DNA from: Tubiluchus corallicola
Taxonomy: Eukaryota; Priapulida; Priapulimorpha; Priapulimorphida; Tubiluchidae
Direction of reading: 5' to 3'
DNA: 64,000 nucleotides
Assembly (NCBI GenBank): GCA_030141605.1
Contig: JAQGDQ010000046.1
Coordinates: 496,001 to 560,000, forward strand
Of the stretch, positions 61,001-64,000 are shown in pieces. The first letter of the stretch is position 1; each line of letters opens with the position of its first letter. The notes below the pieces were generated by a model, which was not told the origin of the DNA, did no database searches, and saw nothing but the letters and a program-made list of their open reading frames with translations. A program made the translations under genes and the position numbers.

Positions 61001-63158
61001 CAAAGTGCACCGCACAATCTGTGGTCCATAGTCAACAGCTAGCCAATTGTTGTACCTAAAGCACCACGCTTGATTTGCTTCAACATCTCTAATTACAATT
61101 CTACTCAAGAACCTGAAAAACACACAGAAGTCTTAGGTGTTTTTTGCCATATAAAAAAGGAAAAATTAAACATTTGAGACTAGTTTCTAAGCTCACGAAG
61201 AGGCTAAAACACCCAATGAGATCATTAAAACCAGCTGGCGTATTGTGCAAGAAATTGGATACTATTGTCCACTATCCAAATATAAAACTTATCTTTGTTT
61301 TGCACATTAATTCTTACAAAAAGCTGGATGTTACAAGAACTGGAAATACAAGAAACAAAAAATGGCAATGGCAATGCCAATGGCAGTGACTATGACACTG
61401 GCATACGTTTTTATGATCTAGTAAGACCTAATAGGGAAACAGGAGAGCCCAATGTAGAGTCGAAATAGACGAATTACCATCTCGGACTAGGTCCAGCATT
61501 ATCGTGCCAAACTTCGAGTGCTATAAGTGTTCCCAATGATTTATCAGTAGTCATCACAAACCAGTCCTCAGAGCCTTCCTCTAAAATTCGTTTAGTTGGA
61601 TCACAAAGTTTAATAGGCAAGCTATTACCCTTTAAACCTAAACAGCAAATAAATGGATCAGCACAATGTATCTAAGTAAAACTGCTTAACACATGAAAAA
61701 ACATGTGGCCCATTTTTGTCTCGTTGCACAAAAAATGTTAAATATTGACATAATAAGATAATTTAAAGTAAAATACGGCAAAATACCAGATACAAACTGA
61801 CTCAAAATATTTTGAGAGTGACATGAAGTTAAATTTTGCTAAATGTCAATACAAGCGACGAATTAAGCTCTCATATGGTGAAAAAAATTAATGGGAGATA
61901 AAAATAGCAAAACATAATATTTTTTGAGTCATCATGTGTCGACAACGAAAACAAAATAATCCAACAGACAGAAATTTTAGTAAACTCAATTAATATGAAA
62001 AATATGTCATTTCATTAAACTTATAAGTTAAATGATATTATAAAACTTGTGTGCTATGGCAGTTTTTAACAATAATATTACTAGACAGGCAGATGCATGA
62101 TTAAATACACTTTGATGTCATAAATTACACTGCAGAGTAAGCCGTATTATAAGACATGATGGTCTGGAAATTCTAAAGTACCAACTGCATAATTAGATTA
62201 CAGATTACAGGCTTTAAAATTAATGAATTACAAGCAATGGCTTGTCTTGTTAATACACACCTTTTAGGGTAACAGTAACATTTGCTGAAGTTCCTGCACC
62301 TCTCCTAACTCCCGTATAAACAATGATAAGATAAGCATATTTATCTAAAGGATGATTCTCTTCTAGCACAGTAACACCAACCTGTTAAATAATGATTAAC
62401 CTTGTTACACTAATCAAGGGAAAGGTTATTTAACTGAAAAAGTGAAAGGATATTATACTCGAACCCCTTCTCCTTTTTCCTCCATTTGTTTTCTCCCTGT
62501 GTTTCTCTCTGCAATCCTTTGACATCTGCATTCCATAATGGATCTTTATCAGCAAAACTGTAAAGTATTAATTTACCAAACCTCAAGGTAACTTCCTTTA
62601 AAAATAAATATGTTTAATTAACTTACCCTTAATTCATCACGTTGATCATTTTTTCTTGCATAAAGTAACAAAACAAGGTAGAGACACCAAACACCACACA
62701 TAAATGCAATAACTATAGGGTTATCGAAAAATGTCAGAAAAAGAACAGCATCTTTAAAAGGGTGAATAGCATTTGGGGCAATCACAAATGATCCTCCAAA
62801 TGTTGTCAAATGATTGCACTGACAATGTAATTCTGTCGCTGTTGTCAGTATACCGACCTGTAAAACAAAGCAAAAAGCTTAGTAACTCACAACTAAAAAA
62901 CGAGCTGTTTCTTTTTCTGTATTTCTACTTATTTTTGATTTTTGAATGTAAGCCTGGTGCAGCATAGAGCAAATACAAAAATCTCTGATTTGGTCAAGTA
63001 GTCAAACAAACAATTGTTTTAATACATGATCCTTACTAAAATTATTTACTTTATTACCTGGCATCCATCACCAGACCACTCATTCTTAGAGGCATGCCAA
63101 TATAAACAACGTGACGCATAGAATGTAATGGAAAAATTAACACGAGGGTAATCTGCAA
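38946..63158 (-). CDS. Gene A: polycystin-1-like protein, GPS to C-terminus (15 exons, 5' part outside window)
   Basis: Polycystin-1-family receptor/channel subunit of the plasma or ciliary membrane. Fifteen exons with GT-AG borders join in one frame to 1203 residues (numbered here from the GPS exon): GPS motif 1-60, TM1 about 77-97, PLAT domain about 115-240, TM2-TM3 about 288-360, acidic/basic cytosolic linker 367-520, TM4-TM5 about 560-650, TM6 about 705-725, TOP domain about 735-930, and TM7-TM11 with the pore in the last exon. This order is diagnostic of PKD1/PKD1L/PKDREJ proteins. The protein stops about 50 residues after the last membrane segment, so it lacks the long coiled-coil tail of vertebrate PKD1 and looks more like PKD1L2/PKD1L3-type tails. 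Everything N-terminal of the GPS (REJ, PKD repeats, lectin domains in relatives) would lie beyond 64000. Which PKD1 subtype it is cannot be decided here. Two junctions (after 60974 and after 52181) use weak donors. Confidence 0.93.
40007..41429. other. Intron of gene A between exons 14 and 15, left part
   Basis: No gene supported; short frames on both strands at 40400-41300 have no family resemblance and no matched splice sites. Confidence 0.5.
41430..42545. repeat. 43-bp minisatellite, about 25 copies
   Basis: Consensus unit is close to GTACCAGCAATTGTCAATCT + ACTGCTAGTACATCAGCTAC + (G/A)CT, 43 bp. Units differ mainly at the CTGCTAG/CTGTTAG and TACAATG/TACGCTG positions; a few carry a 9-12 bp insertion (CTACAAGG). 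Lies in the last intron of gene A. Confidence 0.95.
42546..43433. other. Remainder of last intron of gene A
   Basis: The first 170 bp continue as decayed relatives of the minisatellite (CTAGCAATAGTCAA type units); the rest shows nothing. Confidence 0.5.
43434..43541 (-). CDS. Gene A exon 14: TOP domain, disulphide loop
   Basis: Acceptor CTTTTTTTCAG, donor C|GTAAGT; phase 1 in and out. Encodes CSIYPIFEPFGRRC, whose cysteine spacing equals that of the TOP-domain disulphide loop of PKD2, then DYTWATEDTRSYKPGW, close to the family E-D...Y-x-x-G-W motif. Confidence 0.92.
43542..44680. other. Intron of gene A
   Basis: No feature recognised. Confidence 0.5.
44681..44846 (-). CDS. Gene A exon 13: TOP domain core
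   Basis: Acceptor CTTCTTGCAG, donor G|GTACAG, leaves in phase 1. Contains MWDYIDSTLLSNLF and IGVVRLRLLR, matching the polycystin signatures W-x-x-L-x-x-x-L-L-x-x-L and I-G-x-x-R-x-R-Q-L-R. Confidence 0.93.
44881..45625. mobile_element. TGGCAC-arm element, copy 3, with GA-rich interior
   Basis: Left arm 44885-44975 has six TGGCAC-like units separated by GGAAAAA; right arm 45575-45615 has inverted TGTGCCATTTT units. Between them the left half matches copies 1 and 2 (AATTATTCTAGTTATTTTTAC, CCTAACAGATTTCC), and the right half is a GA-rich tract (45311-45560). Lies in an intron of gene A, right beside exon 13. Confidence 0.8.
45626..47680. other. Intron of gene A
   Basis: No gene supported. 46180-46700 is less AT-rich but has only short frames. 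Confidence 0.45.
47680..47990. repeat. 44-bp tandem repeat, about 6-7 copies
   Basis: Unit TTTTCATTCAGCGCATTCAG + ACTAGCGAGTTTTCTGTTGC + GAG. Copies differ by a few bases (TCGTGAG, TCTCGAG, AGCCAG). Confidence 0.9.
48684..48759 (-). CDS. Gene A exon 12: start of TOP (polycystin) domain
   Basis: Acceptor TTTTGCAG, donor AAT|GTAAGT; phase 2 in, phase 0 out. 76 nt encoding SHLVTQSVNDMFI...KGQIAFTN, the short segment between TM6 and the W-D/W-x-W motif of the extracellular polycystin domain. Confidence 0.88.
49240..50000. repeat. Degenerate long-period repeat with an internal 51-bp array
   Basis: Blocks such as AAAGTTTCATGATGATC...AAATTGGTGGAGCCATAGGC recur with decay three or four times over 750 bp (period near 200 bp). 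Inside, 49590-49795 contains four copies of a 51-bp unit AACTCTGTCAGTCAATGTGG + AACTCATTCTAGT...AATTATC. In an intron of gene A. Confidence 0.75.
50122..50306 (-). CDS. Gene A exon 11: pre-TM6 helix and TM6
   Basis: Donor AG|GTAGGT, leaves in phase 2. Encodes YEYRPPDEKELEYYRKIR, basic helix LHKRNMNKLMREL, and TM6 LLLFSVFTFLLGSIVYSF ending in FRD, matching the P-P-x-E-x-L...R-D block of polycystins. The acceptor is either CTGCAG before 50306 (phase 0) or CTGTAG before 50294 (phase 2). Confidence 0.88.
50745..51768. mobile_element. TGGCAC-arm element, copy 2 (most complete)
   Basis: Left arm 50748-50826: direct array of TGGCAC units spaced by GGTAAAAA/GGAAAAA. Right arm 51577-51767: a longer array of the inverted unit (TGTGCCATTTTTCCTG and variants). 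The 750-bp interior matches copy 1 throughout and copy 3 in its left part. Frames in it (up to 120 codons on the plus strand) are not conserved in copy 1, so it appears non-coding. Confidence 0.85.
51769..52180. other. Intron of gene A
   Basis: Includes a short GAAATGGATGGCAA tandem run at 51885-51925. No gene seen. Confidence 0.5.
52181..52975 (-). CDS. Gene A exon 10: large cytosolic loop, TM4 and TM5
   Basis: Acceptor TATTTTACAG; 265 codons. The first 150 residues are charged and low in order; then WWGAYVAWTLVLSSCAICTY (TM4) and SIFIIQPVKALLAALLVTLI (TM5), the latter matching the polycystin motif S-x-x-x-x-Q-P-x-K. The end is uncertain: CGG|GTTTGT keeps phase 0 with exon 11; a donor 29 nt downstream (TT|GTGACC) would fit an alternative start of exon 11. 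Confidence 0.88.
53417..53540 (-). CDS. Gene A exon 9: cytosolic acidic linker
   Basis: Acceptor GCTTTTGCAG, donor ACT|GTAAGT; phase 2 in, phase 0 out. 41 codons rich in Glu/Asp with no recognisable domain. Included because it bridges phases of exons 8 and 10 exactly and has strong splice signals. Confidence 0.85.
53714..53813 (-). CDS. Gene A exon 8: TM3
   Basis: Acceptor TTTGTTTAG, donor CC|GTAAGT; phase 1 in, phase 2 out. Encodes ASSLIVFPLNIIIAAIFR, the TM3 motif S-S-L-I-V-F-P-x-N, followed by a basic SRPRGEK segment. Confidence 0.93.
53814..54564. other. Intron of gene A
   Basis: AT-rich; no feature recognised. The same holds for 52976-53416 and 54701-55225. Confidence 0.5.
54565..54700 (-). 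CDS. Gene A exon 7: TM2 and start of TM3
   Basis: Acceptor TTTTTGCAG, donor ATAG|GTACTG, leaves in phase 1. Encodes RLTCALSLLLTGMLANIMFY, the near-invariant TM2 of polycystin-1 proteins directly after F-T-R-V-Q, and the beginning of TM3. Confidence 0.94.
55226..55333 (-). CDS. Gene A exon 6: linker before TM2
   Basis: Acceptor TTGTTCAG, donor CAG|GTTAGT, exactly 36 codons, phase 0 at both ends. Encodes FRNRAFGSLRDGHLWASV and SHFTRVQ, matching the conserved amphipathic segment (D-x-H-x-W-x-S... F-T-R-V-Q) that precedes TM2 in polycystin-1 proteins. It lies 5.6 kb from exon 5 across the intron that holds the TTAA-flanked element. Confidence 0.92.
55334..57550. other. Intron of gene A, left of the TTAA-flanked element
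   Basis: No gene. 57000-57180 shows a loose TAGGACATTT/CAGATAGGA periodicity. The intron part right of the element, 60299-60973, is featureless. Confidence 0.45.
57555..60294. mobile_element. 2.74-kb DNA transposon-like element flanked by TTAA (Kolobok- or piggyBac-type duplication)
   Basis: Terminal inverted repeats: left GAGCGCGTCCGCGAGAAG + ACCATGCA, right complement GAACGTGTCCGCGAGAGC + ACCATGCA, 22 of 26 matching. Each is immediately preceded by TTAA (57551-57554 and 60295-60298), the target duplication used by Kolobok and piggyBac. The ends start with purines (GAG/GAA) rather than the C-C of piggyBac, which favours Kolobok. The interior is distinct in composition (CCCC/GGGG runs at 57860-57970) and has frames of up to 89 codons (58143-58412 plus) but no transposase recognised. 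It sits in the gene A intron between exons 5 and 6. Confidence 0.75.
60974..61112 (-). CDS. Gene A exon 5: end of PLAT domain
   Basis: Acceptor GTTTTTCAG. Encodes WFLSRIVIRDVEANQAWCF and NNWLAVDYG, the typical last PLAT strands (W-x-x-x-x-W-L-A-V-D). The donor is weak (CTG|GTCTGT); it is chosen because it gives phase 0, matching exon 6, and because the ORF runs to a stop 45 nt further on. Confidence 0.88.
61478..61637 (-). CDS. Gene A exon 4: PLAT domain core
   Basis: Acceptor GCTGTTTAG, donor TG|GTAATT; enters in phase 1 and leaves in phase 2. Encodes DWFVMTTDKSLGTL and VWHDNAGPSP, the central PLAT strands; the H-D-N-x-G motif is shared by polycystin and lipoxygenase-type PLAT domains. Confidence 0.93.
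62261..62381 (-). CDS. Gene A exon 3: start of PLAT/LH2 domain
   Basis: Acceptor ATTTAACAG, donor G|GTGTGT, ends in phase 1. Contains YAYLIIVYTGVRRGAG, the first strand pair of the PLAT domain (compare the usual Y-x-V-x-V-x-T-G-x-R-x-G-A-G-T). PLAT domains bind lipids or partner proteins on the cytosolic side after TM1 of polycystin-1. Confidence 0.93.
62627..62857 (-). CDS. Gene A exon 2: GPS cleavage site and TM1
   Basis: Acceptor TTTTACAG, donor AGG|GTAAGT, 77 codons in phase 0. Continues the GPS with HCQCNHLTTFGG; cleavage is expected between Leu and Thr of H-L-T, the usual triad of self-cleaving GAIN/GPS proteins. Then a hydrophobic stretch (IVIAFMCGVWCLYLVLLLYA) forms TM1, followed by a basic RKNDQRDE stop-transfer segment. 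Confidence 0.93.
63058..63158 (-). CDS. Gene A exon 1 (of those seen): GAIN end and first half of GPS
   Basis: Acceptor TTTTTCAG and donor CAG|GTAATA; begins inside a codon (2 nt), ends in phase 0. Encodes the GPS signature CLYWHASKNEWSGDGC, with the paired W residues and two of the GPS cysteines. The preceding exon was not found, because neighbouring open segments have the wrong phase. Confidence 0.92.
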
Positions 63159-64000
63159 CTGAAAAATCGATACAAATATTAAATTCTGATACAATAACCA
63201 GTCATGAATAAATCTCACATACAATTCAAGCATAGTATCATGACATATGAAGGCTACAGCAGATGTCTCCTGGTGATTCACAAGAGCTTTTATTTATAGG
63301 AAACACTAGGACATTGTTTTAATACAAGTTTCAAAAATTTGTCTATAATAACTCATCAGTATCCATAAAGCTTTATGACAAAGACAGATACTAATAAGTG
63401 AAGTATCCATTTCAATGAGTGCTGATTAAGGCAGACTGGTGAGCAACAACAGGTCACATCAATTAACTTTTAAACATTCTATGAAAACATGGTGTAAGTT
63501 ATAACCGACTTTAATTTGCATGCTTATAAACACATAGATACGTAGATATAGATAAACACTGTAATATTCTAGTAGAGGAAATATATGTCAAGCATACGAT
63601 TAGACTCTGTTAACATGTCGGTCACCTATTTCTAGAATAAATTACCAATATTAGTGATGACCGACAAATAAAGCTAAAAATTTACAAGAGTTTTCAACCT
63701 TCAAATTTTTTATCAAGTGACCTATTGTGAAATCAATAGTTTTAATCGCATAACTTACAATACTGCCACTATTGTGCATGCAATTTCCTTGTTCAATGTT
63801 TATATTGGAAAGCTTCAAGTTTATCATCGCTAAAATTAGTACAAAATCAATTACTATATTTATGTGCTGGCAAAAAAAAACTGGCCACAAGTTGGCATAG
63901 TTAAAACTACGTTACGATGCTTCAAACTAAGATGCACCAAAAACTTGGTCAAATGTCAATTTTTTGTTTTTTATAAAAACAAATGCTAAATACATTGGAC
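63159..64000. other. Intron(s) upstream of the GPS exon of gene A
   Basis: A 71-bp candidate exon at 63759-63829 has good borders (TTTTAG and ATT|GTAAGT) but ends in phase 0 while the GPS exon needs phase 1, so it is not included. Confidence 0.4.

Noticed and set aside
63210-63286. Minus-strand open segment LVNHQETSAVAFICHD...
   Set aside because: Poor acceptor and wrong phase against the GPS exon.
63759-63829. Candidate exon of gene A upstream of the GPS exon (good acceptor, ATT|GTAAGT donor)
   Set aside because: Ends in phase 0 while the GPS exon needs phase 1; no intermediate exon of fitting phases found and no clear GAIN motif.
1-64000. CRISPR array, bacterial operon or prophage
   Set aside because: The tandem repeats have no unique spacers, and the window has spliced animal genes.

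Overview
The window is animal genomic DNA: long introns with GT-AG junctions, AT-rich non-coding sequence, several kinds of transposon remnant and minisatellite, and two genes of the polycystin-1 (PKD1) family. Intron sizes (about 0.1 to 14 kb) and the lack of any recognisable vertebrate repeat suggest an invertebrate, perhaps an early-branching one such as a sponge or cnidarian, but nothing in the window fixes the lineage.

Gene A (minus strand, 63158 down to 38946) is the 3' half of a polycystin-1-like gene. I traced 15 exons whose phases join without a break into 1203 codons: the GPS autoproteolysis motif, first membrane segment, PLAT/LH2 domain, membrane segments 2-6, the extracellular TOP (polycystin) domain and a final large exon with the last five membrane segments, pore region and stop. 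Its 5' part lies beyond 64000. Gene B (minus strand, about 31609 down to 680 and continuing below position 1) is a second, separate gene in the same orientation. Nine exons encode a heavily N-glycosylated ectodomain followed by an REJ module. Exons 2-9 of B join phase-correctly. The expected GPS, PLAT and channel part of B would lie left of the window; its 5' end was not found but should lie between 31.6 and 38.9 kb.

Layout from left to right: 1-1.2 kb, REJ exons of B; 1.2-10 kb, REJ exons separated by an inverted-repeat element (about 2.83-5.70 kb) and a hAT-like MITE (7243-7623); 10-24 kb, a 14-kb intron with a Harbinger-like MITE, a kilobase GCCAGT-rich minisatellite, a broken open frame with a poly-Asp run and a degraded retroelement ORF1-like region; 24.1-31.6 kb, N-terminal exons found for B; 31.6-38.9 kb, presumed intergenic/5' region with a GA-rich tract, a dead LINE reverse transcriptase and one copy of a new-looking repeat family; 38.9-63.2 kb, gene A, whose introns carry two more copies of that family, four minisatellites or tandem arrays, and a 2.74-kb element flanked by TTAA.

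The main novelty is (i) two polycystin-1-like genes head-to-tail in one locus, and (ii) a three-copy repeat family whose two ends are built from inverted arrays of a TGGCAC-containing unit. The plus strand carries no gene I could support apart from transposon remnants.
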